This document shows positions 55,710 through 64,000 of a DNA stretch of 64,000 nucleotides, piece after piece. Position numbers and translations under genes: made by a program. The stretch comes from Acidilobaceae archaeon (lineage in GTDB: Archaea; Thermoproteota; Thermoprotei_A; Sulfolobales; Acidilobaceae), in the NCBI GenBank assembly GCA_027080775.1, contig JALWPV010000011.1:62001-126000 (forward strand), in the 5' to 3' direction. Numbering within the stretch: position 1 is the first letter of the stretch; each line of letters starts with the position of its first letter. The notes under the pieces are model-generated. The model was given only the letters and a program-made list of their open reading frames with translations, searched no databases and was not told where the DNA came from.

Positions 55710-56772
55710 TATCCGGCGATGTGTCCTCGTACTCTCCGGGGGCCTCCTCCTCCCTGCCCCTCCAGCCCCAGGGGCACCCCTTGCCGTGTCTAATCGGCTT
55801 CTCCAGGTGGCTCAGCAGCACTATCCTGCTGGGCCTGCTCTCGCTTCTTATCGGGTACCCGGTCAGCTCTGATATCCTACGGGCGAGGCGCACGACCTCC
55901 TCGTGGGATGGCATGTTGTCCCTGGTGAGCCTCTCACGCGAGGCTCCGACGTACATGTACGCCTTAACCTCTATGTATGTAGGCTGGGCTATCCTCACGA
56001 GCTTAGCTAGGCCTTTTACCGCCTCCTCACTGTCGTTGAAGCCCTTCACGTGGGTTATCCTGAGCACGGTGGGGCTGGAGAAGCTTGGCAGCATCTCGAG
56101 GGTCTCCAGGGTCAGCTCCCAGGCCCTCGGCACCAGGGGTCTAGTGAAGTAGTTGTAGGACTTCTTATCCCACGCCTCTATGCTGATGTAGAGCTGGCTC
56201 GGCTCCTCCTCTAGATTAGCTAACACGTCGGGCCTGACGCCCCTCGTCACTAGGAAGGTGGTCATGCCGCGCCTGTGTATCTCCCTTATGAGCTCGCCGA
56301 GGTAGGGGTATAGGGTGGGCTCGCCGGTCAGGCTTATCGCTACGTGCTTCGGCTCCATGGCCTCTTCGAGGAGCTTCTTCGGCACCCTCGGATGGCCCTT
56401 GTAGCCGCTTATTATCCTGCGGTACTCCTCTATTATCCCATCCACTATCTCCCGGGGATCGTCGGCGAAGGGCATCTTGGTCTCATCCCACTCGACGCCA
56501 ACGTCCTGGGGTCTGATTCTCCAGCAGTGGAGGCAGGCGTTCCAGCACCAGAAGGCGGTGGGGCTCATCTGTATGCACCTATGACTCTCTATACCGTAGA
56601 ACTTGCACTTGTAGCAGAACCTCTGCTGCGTTAGCGCTGCGTGGTTCCAGTAGCACTTCTTCACCACGGTGTGCCTACCGACGAAGTGGTACTTCTGCTT
56701 GATCATGCGCTCGTAGAGCGGCCTATACTTCTCCGGCACTCCCCCAAGCCTCAGCCCCACTGCCCTAGCCAT
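55699..56772 (-). CDS. taw1: tRNA 4-demethylwyosine synthase (radical SAM)
   Basis: 357 residues from ATG at 56,772 after GGTAGGTGA. Taw1 uses pyruvate to build the tricyclic wyosine ring on G37 of tRNA-Phe. The radical SAM motif is CWNACLHC; an additional cluster is provided by cysteines further upstream (CYKCKFYGIESHRC). SLTGEPTLYP and IEVKAYMYVGASRERLT are typical. The C-terminal 15 residues are acidic. Its stop overlaps sir2. Confidence 0.95.
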   Translation of the reverse strand: MARAVGLRLGGVPEKYRPLYERMIKQKYHFVGRHTVVKKCYWNHAALTQQRFCYKCKFYGIESHRCIQMSPTAFWCWNACLHCWRIRPQDVGVEWDETKMPFADDPREIVDGIIEEYRRIISGYKGHPRVPKKLLEEAMEPKHVAISLTGEPTLYPYLGELIREIHRRGMTTFLVTRGVRPDVLANLEEEPSQLYISIEAWDKKSYNYFTRPLVPRAWELTLETLEMLPSFSSPTVLRITHVKGFNDSEEAVKGLAKLVRIAQPTYIEVKAYMYVGASRERLTRDNMPSHEEVVRLARRISELTGYPIRSESRPSRIVLLSHLEKPIRHGKGCPWGWRGREEEAPGEYEDTSPDTTP

Positions 56773-56797
56773 TGAAGTCACCTACCCCCGGGAAAGG

Positions 56798-57817
56798 CTA
56801 GCCTCGGCTACCTATACTATCGCTCCGCGGAGCGTATAAGCCTCTCTCCGCGAGGTAGTTGTAGGCCGAGTACGCGGCCACTGCACCCATAGCGGCCGCC
56901 GTTACTATCTGTCTAAAGCCTATCCACACGTCGGTGCAGTCGCCAGCCGCGAAGACCCCGGGTATGTTAGTCCTCATCCAGTGGTCGACCTTGATGTAGC
57001 CTCTCTCGTCGACCTCTAGGCCGAGGCTCTTGAACCACTCGGCCGGGGGTTCGAAGCCTATCTCTATGAAGACCCCGTCCACCTTGATCTCGCGCTTCGC
57101 GCCCGTAACCTTGTTTCTCACTACCACGCTTGTCACGTGGGTGCCATCACCCTTTATCTCGTCCACTACGCTGTCCAGAACAAACTCGATGTTGTCCTTG
57201 CTCCTAGCCGCCTCGACGTACCAGGGCTTCGCCCTGAACTGCCTCCTTCTATGAACGAGGTAGACCCTCTTCACGTAGCCCGAGAGCACGAGGGCGCCCT
57301 CGAAGGCGGAGTCGCCGCCTCCCACTACCACAACACTATCCTTACCATCGAAGAACGGAGCATCGCAGACGCTGCAATAGCTTACCCCGCGGCCCGTATA
57401 CTCCCTCTCCCCAGGGACCCCGAGCTTCCTCCTCCTCGAGCCCACGGCCATTATTATGGTCTTAGCGTATACCTCGAGGGAAGGCCTCCCAGTGATCCTG
57501 AACCATACATCGTCGACTCTCTCGAACTTCTCGACGTGCACCCTCTCGTATATAGGGACCCCGAAGTACCGCTCTGCGTGCCCCCTAAAGCTCGCTATCA
57601 GCTTCGAGGCCCTGACCTTCCCCATCCCAGGATAGTCATCCACGTAGTCCGTGTCGTTGAGCTGTCCACCCACGTTCTCCGTGAACACGCCGGTCTTAAG
57701 GAGGAACCTGACAGCGTAGATCGCAGCTGATAGACCCGCGGGCCCACCGCCTATTATCGCTACGTCGAAGCGCTCGCCCCTCCTCGGCCTCCTCAAGCGC
57801 CCTAATCTAAGCGCCAC
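56798..57817 (-). CDS. trxB: Thioredoxin reductase-like flavoprotein
   Basis: 339 residues. FAD binding (AIIGGGPAGLSAAIYA), the redox pair CSVC in YCSVCDAPFFDG, a second Rossmann motif VVVGGGDSAFEGAL and the downstream HRRRQFRAK, whose arginines favour NADPH, are all present. GVFAAGDCTD closes the FAD domain. It should keep a thioredoxin or glutaredoxin-like protein reduced; no such partner gene adjoins. It lies 17-26 bases upstream of taw1 on the same strand. Confidence 0.95.
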   Translation of the reverse strand: MALRLGRLRRPRRGERFDVAIIGGGPAGLSAAIYAVRFLLKTGVFTENVGGQLNDTDYVDDYPGMGKVRASKLIASFRGHAERYFGVPIYERVHVEKFERVDDVWFRITGRPSLEVYAKTIIMAVGSRRRKLGVPGEREYTGRGVSYCSVCDAPFFDGKDSVVVVGGGDSAFEGALVLSGYVKRVYLVHRRRQFRAKPWYVEAARSKDNIEFVLDSVVDEIKGDGTHVTSVVVRNKVTGAKREIKVDGVFIEIGFEPPAEWFKSLGLEVDERGYIKVDHWMRTNIPGVFAAGDCTDVWIGFRQIVTAAAMGAVAAYSAYNYLAERGLYAPRSDSIGSRG

Positions 57818-57940
57818 AGAGGACCCCTAGACCAAGCTCTCAGGGGGTCAGAACTTAAAGGCGTCACCATAGGGCCCTCCCCGGGCCTCGGCGAGTACAG
57901 CCCTCCTCATCCCCTCTAGCCCGTGGGTGCGGGCTGGCTA

Positions 57941-58243
57941 CTACTCGCTTTCTCCGCGCCCCCGGAGAGTGCACCTACGCTTCCGGCCAGCCATGTAGGC
58001 ATCCACTAGCCGCTCCAGGAAGACGCTGGGCTCCACGGATTTGACCGTTATCTCCCCATCACTCTTCTCAAGTGAGAGCGCGCCTATCCTCGAGAGCCTC
58101 TTAATGATCCTCCTAGCCGTCCTCTTCGTGACACAGAGGTCGACGCGCAGGATATCAATCGCCTCGCCGAGGCTCAGCTCCCCACCCCTCCTCGCGAGGG
58201 CGACTAGCGCGGCCCACTCCCTCTTACGGGGAAACCTCGGCAT
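57941..58243 (-). CDS. Small winged-helix-like DNA-binding protein
   Basis: 100 residues from ATG at 58,243. A helical N-terminal part (KREWAALVALARRGGELSLG) leads to a helix-turn-helix (VTKRTARRIIKRLSRIGAL) and a short wing-like segment (SDGEITVKSV). The tail is basic with one cysteine. I cannot assign a family beyond winged-helix. A CTTTAGATAC element near 58,283-58,294 may be its promoter. The 180 bases between it and the next gene contain no other feature I can support. Confidence 0.72.
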   Translation of the reverse strand: MPRFPRKREWAALVALARRGGELSLGEAIDILRVDLCVTKRTARRIIKRLSRIGALSLEKSDGEITVKSVEPSVFLERLVDAYMAGRKRRCTLRGRGESE

Positions 58244-58435
58244 CCCACAACGCACCCGGAGGGGCTCCCTGGAGGCCCCTCCCCAAGTATCTAAAGGCCA
58301 GCTGCGCCAGGCTATACTCGCTGGCCCTAGCCTGGAGATGCAAGCCCTTAACCATAGACGAGCCTGGTTGTTGTGGGGCTGTGAGCATAGCTACCCTATG
58401 CCGAGGGCCTCGGGGGCCTCGTGAGGAGCACCGAC

Positions 58436-59002
58436 CTAAGGCGAGCCCCCTCTACGGCATCGGGGGAGTAGCGCGGCCATGAAGCGTAGCCTCTCCTCCA
58501 GGGGACCCCCCAGTGCGTGCACCACGTAGCGGTCCCCGAGCCAGCCCAGGAGGGGGCGGCCAGCGAGCTCAGCCTTCACAGCCTCGCGCGTGAGGGGCTC
58601 GGGCGCTAGTAGGGCTTCGGATTCTACCCCATTCACTATGAGCGCGGCGGGGTCCCTGTAGTCTATCGCAATAGCCACCCCCACAGCCTTGACGGGTTGC
58701 CCCTCAGGCGTTGCCACGCTGCTCAACCCGCTTGCAATACAGCCGTCAACCCACTCCCTCCGCTTGAGCCTATACGCCCTCAGGGAGGGCCAGCCTGGAG
58801 GCTCCTCGAATATGAGGGATCCCACACCTACACTCATAAGCCGCGGCCCCATGGGCCCCTCTACGACCACTATCGAGGGCGCCACCACAAGAACCGCCGA
58901 GGACTCAACAGCCTCCTTCGCTAGGGCCTCCAGCTCCGTGCCTCGAAGCTTTAGGATATCGGAGACCTCGTAGACCAGCGAGCCCGGGCCCACGGCAGGC
59001 AT
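58436..59002 (-). CDS. Protein of unknown function
   Basis: 188 residues from ATG at 59,002; a start at 59,020 is also possible. I do not recognise the family. It appears to be an alpha/beta protein: SLVYEVSDILKLRGTELEAL, then hydrophobic strands (SAVLVVAPSIVVVEGP, VKAVGVAIAIDY) and a C-terminal LLGWLGDRYVVHALGG segment. There is no clear metal or nucleotide motif. Codon use agrees with the neighbours, which supports a real gene. It is divergent from sucC. Confidence 0.68.
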   Translation of the reverse strand: MPAVGPGSLVYEVSDILKLRGTELEALAKEAVESSAVLVVAPSIVVVEGPMGPRLMSVGVGSLIFEEPPGWPSLRAYRLKRREWVDGCIASGLSSVATPEGQPVKAVGVAIAIDYRDPAALIVNGVESEALLAPEPLTREAVKAELAGRPLLGWLGDRYVVHALGGPLEERLRFMAALLPRCRRGGSP

Positions 59003-59100
59003 ACAGAGAACCCCCGGCAAGAGGCGGCGACTCTCGAGGCCTCAAAACGCTAGTGGCATTCAGCGCTCTACCGGGGGATGAGGAGCCGTGTAAGGTATGA

Positions 59101-59127
59101 CGCCCCTCCCCGGCGGGGAGGGGGCGG
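59101..59127. other. Strong GC hairpin in the gap before sucC
   Basis: CGCCCCTCCCC, a GGC loop, then GGGGAGGGGGCG form an 11-base-pair stem with one extra G. It lies in the 237-base gap between the unknown gene and sucC, about 60 bases upstream of the sucC TATA box. No T-run follows, so it does not look like a simple terminator. It could be an RNA structure or a chance GC palindrome. Confidence 0.35.
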
Positions 59128-59187
59128 CTGAAGAGTAACCAGGCGCCTGACCCCCATATACGCGGCCGCCTGGGCTGGTGTAGAGTG

Positions 59188-59210
59188 TGGAATCAATTCC
59201 AGTATTTAAC
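59188..59210 (+). promoter_or_regulatory. sucCD promoter with an adjoining palindrome
   Basis: TGGAAT-CA-ATTCCA (59,188-59,201) directly abuts AGTATTTAAC (59,201-59,210), a good TATA box about 39-48 bases upstream of the preferred sucC start. The palindrome occupies the BRE position, where a bound protein would block TFB. Confidence 0.5.
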
Positions 59211-59248
59211 CCGGAAATGAGTGCCACCTCACTAGCGAGGTGCAGCCC

Positions 59249-60385
59249 TTGAAGCTCTTTGAGTTCGAGGCCAAGGAGATACTGAAGAAGTACGGCGTCG
59301 AGGTGCCCCCAAGTGTGCTGATAAAGAAAGGCGAGGACCCGCTTGCCAAGATTAAGGAGGCAGGGCTGGAGCCGCCAGTCGTTGTGAAGAGCCAAGTACT
59401 CGTTGCTGGCAGGGGCAAGGCCGGGGGCGTGAAGCTTGCTAAGACCCTCGAGGAGGCTGTAGAACTCGTAAACAAGCTCTTCGAGACGCCTATTAAGGGC
59501 CTGAAGCCCTCCTATATACTAGTTGAGAAGGCTATCGAGCACGAGGCCGAGCTCTACACCGCCATAATCATTGACAGGAGTGAGAGGAAGCCCGTGGTCC
59601 TGGCCTCCAAGTATGGGGGCATGGATATAGAGGAGATAGCCAGGGAGAAGCCGGAGAGCATCATCAGGCTCCACATCGACCCCGACGTGGGGCTAAGGGG
59701 CTATCACGCCAGGATAATAGGTAAGAAGATAGGCCTAAGCGGTAAGGCCCTATCCTCATACTCGAAGTTCCTCATGGCCCTATACAGGGCATTCATGGAC
59801 TATGACGCCGACCTCGCTGAGAGCAACCCGCTGGCCCTCGTAGGCGACAAGGTCATACCGCTCGACGCCAGGATAATCGTAGATGACAACGCCCTCTACA
59901 AGCACCCAGAGCTTGGCGAGAGGAAGCTTGAAGAGACGGGCGAGTACACGGAGTGGGAAATCAAGGCCAGGAAAATGGGCCTCGCATTCGTCGAACTCGA
60001 CGGTGACGTCGGCATAATAGGCAACGGCGCCGGGCTAACGATGACAACGATGGACCTCGTATACGAGTACGGCGGTAAGCCCGCTAACTTCCTCGACATC
60101 GGGGGCGGCGCAAGCGCTGAGCTAGTGAAGACCGCCGTCGGCTTCCTCTTCGAGTTCCCGAAGGCCAAGAAGATATTCATGAACATATTCGGCGGCATAA
60201 CTAGGTGCGACGAGGTGGCCAGGGGAGTCATAAAGGCTATCGAGGAGCTGGGCGGCATGAAGAAGCCCCTTGTCATCAGGCTCTCGGGCACGAATGAAGA
60301 GGAGGGCAGGAGGATCCTCCGCGAGGCCGGCATAGAGGCCTTCACGGACCCCATCGAGGCCGTGAAGAAGGTTGTGAGCCTCTAG
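59249..60385 (+). CDS. sucC: Succinyl-CoA synthetase (ADP-forming) beta subunit
   Basis: 378 residues from TTG at 59,249, after GAGGTG; GTG 59,240 is an alternative. With SucD it interconverts succinyl-CoA and succinate with ATP formation. The ATP-grasp domain shows VVKSQVLVAGRGKAGGVKLA and ESNPLALVGDKVIPLDARI; the C-terminal phosphate-binding domain has IFMNIFGGITRCDEVARGV. The length is normal. sucD follows after 13 bases. Confidence 0.96.
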   Translation: MKLFEFEAKEILKKYGVEVPPSVLIKKGEDPLAKIKEAGLEPPVVVKSQVLVAGRGKAGGVKLAKTLEEAVELVNKLFETPIKGLKPSYILVEKAIEHEAELYTAIIIDRSERKPVVLASKYGGMDIEEIAREKPESIIRLHIDPDVGLRGYHARIIGKKIGLSGKALSSYSKFLMALYRAFMDYDADLAESNPLALVGDKVIPLDARIIVDDNALYKHPELGERKLEETGEYTEWEIKARKMGLAFVELDGDVGIIGNGAGLTMTTMDLVYEYGGKPANFLDIGGGASAELVKTAVGFLFEFPKAKKIFMNIFGGITRCDEVARGVIKAIEELGGMKKPLVIRLSGTNEEEGRRILREAGIEAFTDPIEAVKKVVSL

Positions 60386-60398
60386 GGGGTGAGTCGGG

Positions 60399-61280
60399 AT
60401 GGTAGTATTGGTTGATGAGAACACGAGGGTTATTGTCCAGGGTATAACCGGTCGTGAGGGCAGCTTCCACACGAAGCTAATGCTCGAGTATGGCACTAAG
60501 ATTGTTGCCGGAGTAACGCCGGGTAAGGGCGGCGCCGTAGTCCACGGCGTACCGGTATATGATACCATGGAAGAAGCCGTAGCCGAGCACCCCGAGGCTA
60601 ATACTAGCATAGTCTTCGTTCCAGCCAGGTTCGCCGCCGACGCCGTCTACGAGGCCATCGACGCCGGCATGAAGGTCGTCGTAGTCATAACGGAGCACAT
60701 ACCTGTACATGAGACCCTGGAGTTCGTGAACTACGCCAAGAGGAAGGGCACAGTAATCATAGGCCCCAACTGCCCCGGCATAATATCGCCTGGCAAGACG
60801 AAGATAGGCATAATGCCCGGTCACGTCTTCACGCCGGGCCCCGTGGGGATAGTCTCGAGGAGCGGAACCCTCACCTACGAGATAGCCTATGCTCTGACGA
60901 GGGCGGGTCTAGGCCAGACAACGGCGATAGGTATAGGAGGCGACCCAGTGGTGGGCCTAACCTTCACTGAGGCCATGGAGCTCTTCGAGAAGGACCCAGA
61001 CACGAAGGCCCTGGTGCTGATAGGCGAGATCGGCGGCGACATGGAGGAGAGGGCTGCGATGATGGTGAAGGAGGGCCGCTTCACGAAGCCCGTCGTAGCC
61101 TTCGTAGCCGGCAGAACCGCCCCGCCGGGCAAGAGGATGGGCCACGCTGGCGCGATAATAATGATGGGCACGGGCACCTACGAGGGTAAGGTGAAGGCGC
61201 TGGAGGAGGCCGGCATAAGGGTTGCGAGGACGCCCATGGATATACCAAAGCTGGTGAAAGAGGCCCTCGGGGAGAAATAA
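60399..61280 (+). CDS. sucD: Succinyl-CoA synthetase (ADP-forming) alpha subunit
   Basis: 293 residues from ATG at 60,399, after GGGGTGAG. The CoA-binding domain begins [19 protein letters not shown], followed by [20 protein letters not shown]; the phosphohistidine lies in [15 protein letters not shown]. It completes the sucCD unit. An AT-rich stretch follows immediately and probably ends the transcript. Confidence 0.97.
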   Translation: MVVLVDENTRVIVQGITGREGSFHTKLMLEYGTKIVAGVTPGKGGAVVHGVPVYDTMEEAVAEHPEANTSIVFVPARFAADAVYEAIDAGMKVVVVITEHIPVHETLEFVNYAKRKGTVIIGPNCPGIISPGKTKIGIMPGHVFTPGPVGIVSRSGTLTYEIAYALTRAGLGQTTAIGIGGDPVVGLTFTEAMELFEKDPDTKALVLIGEIGGDMEERAAMMVKEGRFTKPVVAFVAGRTAPPGKRMGHAGAIIMMGTGTYEGKVKALEEAGIRVARTPMDIPKLVKEALGEK

Positions 61281-61284
61281 ATTA

Positions 61285-61312
61285 CTTTCTAAATAAATTT
61301 TTATTCTACTCT
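61285..61312. terminator. AT-rich intergenic terminator region
   Basis: The sequence after the sucD stop is rich in A and T, including AAATTTTTATTC. T-runs occur on both strands, as expected for termination of the convergent sucCD and fbp transcripts. It is by far the most AT-rich stretch in this part of the window. Confidence 0.5.
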
Positions 61313-62482
61313 TCAGTCGTGCTCGGTCCCCGATAGTTCTTCGCTCTTCCTTATGACGGGCTTGTAGCCTAGCTCGGCCTTGACGAAGCGGTCCTTGAGC
61401 CTCTCTAGCACCTGCGGGAGCGTGGTGTACTCCATCTCCTCGGGGCCTAGGCGGTGCGGCATGAAGGGGCCGTGGCGCCTCATGTAGTCCGCTATGAACT
61501 GGGCCAGCCTCCTCGCCTCGTCGAACGCTGGGTCGTCGAAGAGGTCCGCCGGACCTATTAGATTACCGTTGTGCACCTGGAAGCCTAGAGCCACTATCCT
61601 CGGGGGGCCATCGAAGCGCGTGCACTTGGCGTCCTTCAGGCCAACCGGCATCAGGGGGCCGTGGTGGCTGCCCCTCATCCAGCCCGCCACGAGGTGGGGG
61701 AAGCTGAAGGGCTCCAGCACCTCGCCGACCGCGGGGAACCCGCTCTGCGCCCTCACGATGGCCACTGGGTCGTCCTTGCCGACGTACTTGCCTGCTATCA
61801 GGTTCAGCCTCTCACTGCTAACCACGGCGGCGATCTCGTTATCCTTCTTCCTGTAGACTCTTTTGATGACGTACCTCCCAGGCGTGCCTATCAGGGCTAG
61901 GAGGTCATAGAGTTCCTCGGGGGCGGCTAGTCTCACCATCTTGCCCTCGAATACATCTAGTACCTCGAACACGAAGCCGTCATGCATACGCGGATCTATC
62001 ACCAGTCCAGCAGTGTTGAAGGGGTCGGCGAATATCTTGTAGAGGGGTAGGTTGAAGGCCCCCGGCTCCGTCTTATCGGCCATGAAGACCACTATCGGCT
62101 CGGCAGGCCTCTCGACGAACTCCATCTCAGCCACGCCGGGCCCGAGCCCCCTCACGTTACCACTGAAGGCGTCGCTGAGTAGGTCCTGGCCAGCGGCGTA
62201 GAGGCCCAGCTCCTTGGCGACCTTCGTCGCCTCCTTGAATGCCTCCCAGGCAAGGCCGTGTATGTCGGGGCTGTCGACGCCCTTGTAGTGAGTCATTATC
62301 AACTGGAGGTCATCGCCGACGTGTGTCACGTAGAAGTCCTTGATGACGCCCTTCTTCTTAGCCTCAGCTAGGACCCTCGAGGCCGCCAGTATCGTGTCTG
62401 GGTGAACCTTGTGGTGGCCAGCCAGGCTCCCGATGTCAGCCTTTATGACGCTAACCGTAACCTTCTTCCTCTCCTCTGACAA
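61313..62482 (-). CDS. fbp: Bifunctional fructose-1,6-bisphosphate aldolase/phosphatase
   Basis: 389 residues from TTG at 62,482, preceded by GGAGGTG. This archaeal enzyme forms fructose-1,6-bisphosphate and hydrolyses it to fructose-6-phosphate, making gluconeogenesis one-way. Family blocks VSVIKADIGSLAGHHKVHPD, THVGDDLQLIMTH, YAAGQDLLSDAFSGNVRGLG, FMADKTEPGAFNLPLYKIFAD and MRRHGPFMPHRL (split across the chain) are all present. The frame is open to 62,665, but the added 61 residues do not resemble the family and span the promoter. Together with gap and pgk it gives most of upper gluconeogenesis. Confidence 0.97.
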   Translation of the reverse strand: MSEERKKVTVSVIKADIGSLAGHHKVHPDTILAASRVLAEAKKKGVIKDFYVTHVGDDLQLIMTHYKGVDSPDIHGLAWEAFKEATKVAKELGLYAAGQDLLSDAFSGNVRGLGPGVAEMEFVERPAEPIVVFMADKTEPGAFNLPLYKIFADPFNTAGLVIDPRMHDGFVFEVLDVFEGKMVRLAAPEELYDLLALIGTPGRYVIKRVYRKKDNEIAAVVSSERLNLIAGKYVGKDDPVAIVRAQSGFPAVGEVLEPFSFPHLVAGWMRGSHHGPLMPVGLKDAKCTRFDGPPRIVALGFQVHNGNLIGPADLFDDPAFDEARRLAQFIADYMRRHGPFMPHRLGPEEMEYTTLPQVLERLKDRFVKAELGYKPVIRKSEELSGTEHD

Positions 62483-62530
62483 GGGGGTCACCACCTCCGC
62501 TGTGCTCCCGGTGTGGTTGACGCTCACGCA

Positions 62531-62539
62531 CTTATAATC
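62531..62539 (-). promoter_or_regulatory. TATA box of fbp
   Basis: GATTATAAG on the minus strand lies about 49-57 bases upstream of the preferred TTG. It predicts a leader of about 20-25 bases with the GGAGGTG site, and it supports the shorter start. Confidence 0.55.
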
Positions 62540-62694
62540 ATTGTTCCAGGGGAGAGCTGAAATAAGCCCGCTAGGGGGATCAACGCGTATGGTGGGCCGC
62601 TGACGCCCCCCGGGCGCGGGGGAGTGTGAGGCTGGCCCCTCCCGGCCTTCACTAAAGAACCCCACTGCTCCTACCGGGTGGGGGCGGTGCAGCC

Positions 62695-63801
62695 TTGAGT
62701 GGGAGCGGCTTCTCCGTTAGGATGATCACACTCCACGCTGGCCGCGTGAAGTGGTGGGAGAGGCTAGAGGAGGTCGAGGACGCGGCGTACGCGCTACTAG
62801 AAGCCGTGGACACGGCCGCGGGGGAGGGGTACCCTAGACCCGACTCTGTCAGGCTCACCTTACCGCCCGCCCCCAGTCTTGGAGTTACCGCTGACCTAGC
62901 GGATGAACTCGGAGAGAGCGCTGAGCAGGCCGGTGTGCTGGTTAATGCCGGCTACTACCCCAGCTCGATGGGTGATCTGGAGTCCCTTGTGAGGAGTACG
63001 GTCGTTGAGGGCGTCTACATCAGCCTTATCCTAGATAAGGCGTCCTGGGGGCAGGCCAACCGTATAGCCAGGGCGGCCAACCTCGTGGCCGAGGAGGACC
63101 CGGTCGCCGCCACTCGCTTTGGGGTTAACACGCTTGGCACGCCGGTCGAGACTCCCTTCTTCCCGCTGAGCGCCTCCACGGGGCGATCCCTGGTTAGTGT
63201 GGGCTTCACGTACCCCAGCTACCTCTTGTCGGCGTATCTAGAGGGGGGCCTCCCGGCTGTGGAGGATGCCATAGCCCGGGCGGGCTCCCTAGGCGAGGGA
63301 CTCGCTGAGCGGGTAGCGAGCCTCGTCGGCGCCGAAGCCTGGGGTGTGGACCTGAGCATAGCCCCCTGGATGGCCGACTCTAGCTTAGCGTTGGTCGAGG
63401 CCATCTCCGGCACAAGGCTGCCCGAGCCCGGCGTAGCGCTTGGGATATCACTTGCGAACAAGGCCATAGCCAGGGCCTCCGAGAGGTTGAGTAGGACGCT
63501 TGGCTTCAACGAGGTTCAGCTGCCCGTGGCTGAGGACGCTAAGCTAAAGGCCAGGGTAAGCGAGGGCGACACTAGAGCCAGGGATCTCGCCAGGCTCGCG
63601 GGAGCATGCCTGGCCGGGCTCGACATGGTTGTCGTACCATACGATGAGCAGGGAGTCGCTGGCCTTATCTTGGAGGTGGCCTCCTATGCCCTAACTAAGG
63701 GCAGGCCACTCGGGGTCAGGGTCATACCGCTAGAGGGCGTCGAGGCCGGCGATAAGGTCTCTCTAGGCAGGTTCGGGGAAACGCCCGTCATCGACATCTA
63801 G
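62695..63801 (+). CDS. DUF711/UPF0210-like protein
   Basis: 368 residues from TTG at 62,695 after a GGTGGGGGCGGTG stretch. EAWGVDLSIAPWMADSSLALVE and VQLPVAEDAKLKARV, with an RFGVNTLGTPVETPFFPLSA segment, resemble the DUF711 (UPF0210) family, which has no established function that I know of. It is shorter than the bacterial members (about 450 residues), so the match is partial. The next gene begins 13 bases downstream, so they may be cotranscribed. Confidence 0.72.
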   Translation: MSGSGFSVRMITLHAGRVKWWERLEEVEDAAYALLEAVDTAAGEGYPRPDSVRLTLPPAPSLGVTADLADELGESAEQAGVLVNAGYYPSSMGDLESLVRSTVVEGVYISLILDKASWGQANRIARAANLVAEEDPVAATRFGVNTLGTPVETPFFPLSASTGRSLVSVGFTYPSYLLSAYLEGGLPAVEDAIARAGSLGEGLAERVASLVGAEAWGVDLSIAPWMADSSLALVEAISGTRLPEPGVALGISLANKAIARASERLSRTLGFNEVQLPVAEDAKLKARVSEGDTRARDLARLAGACLAGLDMVVVPYDEQGVAGLILEVASYALTKGRPLGVRVIPLEGVEAGDKVSLGRFGETPVIDI

Positions 63802-63814
63802 GGCATGGGGGCCG

Positions 63815-64000
63815 GTGAATACAGGGATGAAGCCAGGAGCCCTAGGCTCGCCGGGTGTGGCGCTTCTATCCCGCGGTCCCCTAGCCCGCGGGTGTGAGCT
63901 ATGCTTCCCGGGGCTTAAGGCAGTCGTATTCGTGACCGGCCTCTGCGATGACGGTTGCTACTACTGCCCCGTCAACAGGGAGAGGCTGGGCAGGGACGTG
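63815..64000 (+). CDS. Radical SAM protein, N-terminal fragment
   Basis: The frame runs off the window end, leaving 62 residues from GTG 63,815, or 58 from ATG 63,827. After LARGCELCFPGLKAVVF, which contains a CxxC pair, the radical SAM cluster motif CDDGCYYC is complete. The upstream CELC pair and the YYCP context resemble archaeal radical SAM proteins of unassigned function. The substrate cannot be judged from this part. Confidence 0.85.
   Translation, partial: MNTGMKPGALGSPGVALLSRGPLARGCELCFPGLKAVVFVTGLCDDGCYYCPVNRERLGRDV

Noticed and set aside
57041-57060. T-loop-like sequence GGGTTCGAAGCC
   Set aside because: It lies within the thioredoxin reductase gene and no acceptor or anticodon arm can be built around it.
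59070-59155. Possible C/D-box guide RNA in the gap before sucC
   Set aside because: CTGA-like boxes occur, but no good RTGATGA box is at the right spacing, and the central GC hairpin is incompatible with the usual fold.

Overview
This window is a compact, GC-rich stretch of a crenarchaeal chromosome. Evidence: an unsplit RNA polymerase B subunit next to split A' and A'' subunits, genes for TBP, TFB, ABCE1, L13e, L30e, NAC and an archaeal NusA, archaeal-type GAPDH and bifunctional FBP aldolase/phosphatase, frequent GTG/TTG starts behind GGTGG-like ribosome sites, and intron-bearing tRNA genes. The gene set fits a hyperthermophile of the Desulfurococcales/Pyrodictiaceae type, but the species cannot be named from sequence alone. 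No stretch longer than 300 bases lacks a gene. I see no rRNA, CRISPR array, insertion sequence or prophage.

Layout. 1-2,938: end of deoC, a DHPS-like protein, mevalonate kinase. 3,014-7,887: TFB with a decayed zinc ribbon, a tungsten-type aldehyde ferredoxin oxidoreductase, a small HTH regulator, and HARP, a protein-only RNase P homologue. 7,928-8,163: tRNA-Thr (intron) and tRNA-Asn. 8,198-13,590: a complete pstSCAB-phoU operon ending in an AbrB-PhoU fusion, with an inverted repeat at its promoter. 13,757-18,910: tRNA-Pro (intron), a predicted regulator, NAC, two small unknown genes, a zinc-ribbon/acetyltransferase/ABC-ATPase fusion, and a DapA-family aldolase. 18,944-23,295: aminotransferase, gap-pgk, MBL-fold protein. 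23,319-35,655: tRNA-Ser, then the RNA polymerase/str cluster on the minus strand (rpoH-rpoB-rpoA1-rpoA2-rpl30e-nusA-rps12, rps7, EF-1alpha, rps10), interrupted between rps12 and rps7 by an opposite-strand BFN-family gene. rps7 seems to need a non-canonical CTG start.

35,809-46,881: tRNA-Lys with an intron in the variable region, ICC-like phosphoesterase, TBP, Nudix, a mevalonate block (HMG-CoA synthase, thiolase, DUF35, HMG-CoA reductase), an exported penicillin-acylase-like hydrolase, UMP kinase, PfpI and a second Nudix. 47,010-58,255: tRNA-Trp (intron), TtuA, L13e, DUF1512, MetAP, a second MBL protein, ABCE1, tRNA-Leu, Sir2, Taw1, thioredoxin reductase and a small winged-helix protein. 58,436-64,000: an unknown gene, sucCD, FBP aldolase/phosphatase, a DUF711-like protein and the start of a radical SAM gene.

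Together the genes cover transcription and translation, lower glycolysis/gluconeogenesis, isoprenoid lipid synthesis, phosphate uptake and tRNA maturation. Most of the window is housekeeping. The most unusual points are the CTG start of rps7, the tRNA-Lys variable-region intron, the AbrB-PhoU fusion with its candidate operator, the COG2401-type fusion, HARP, and the zinc-less TFB.
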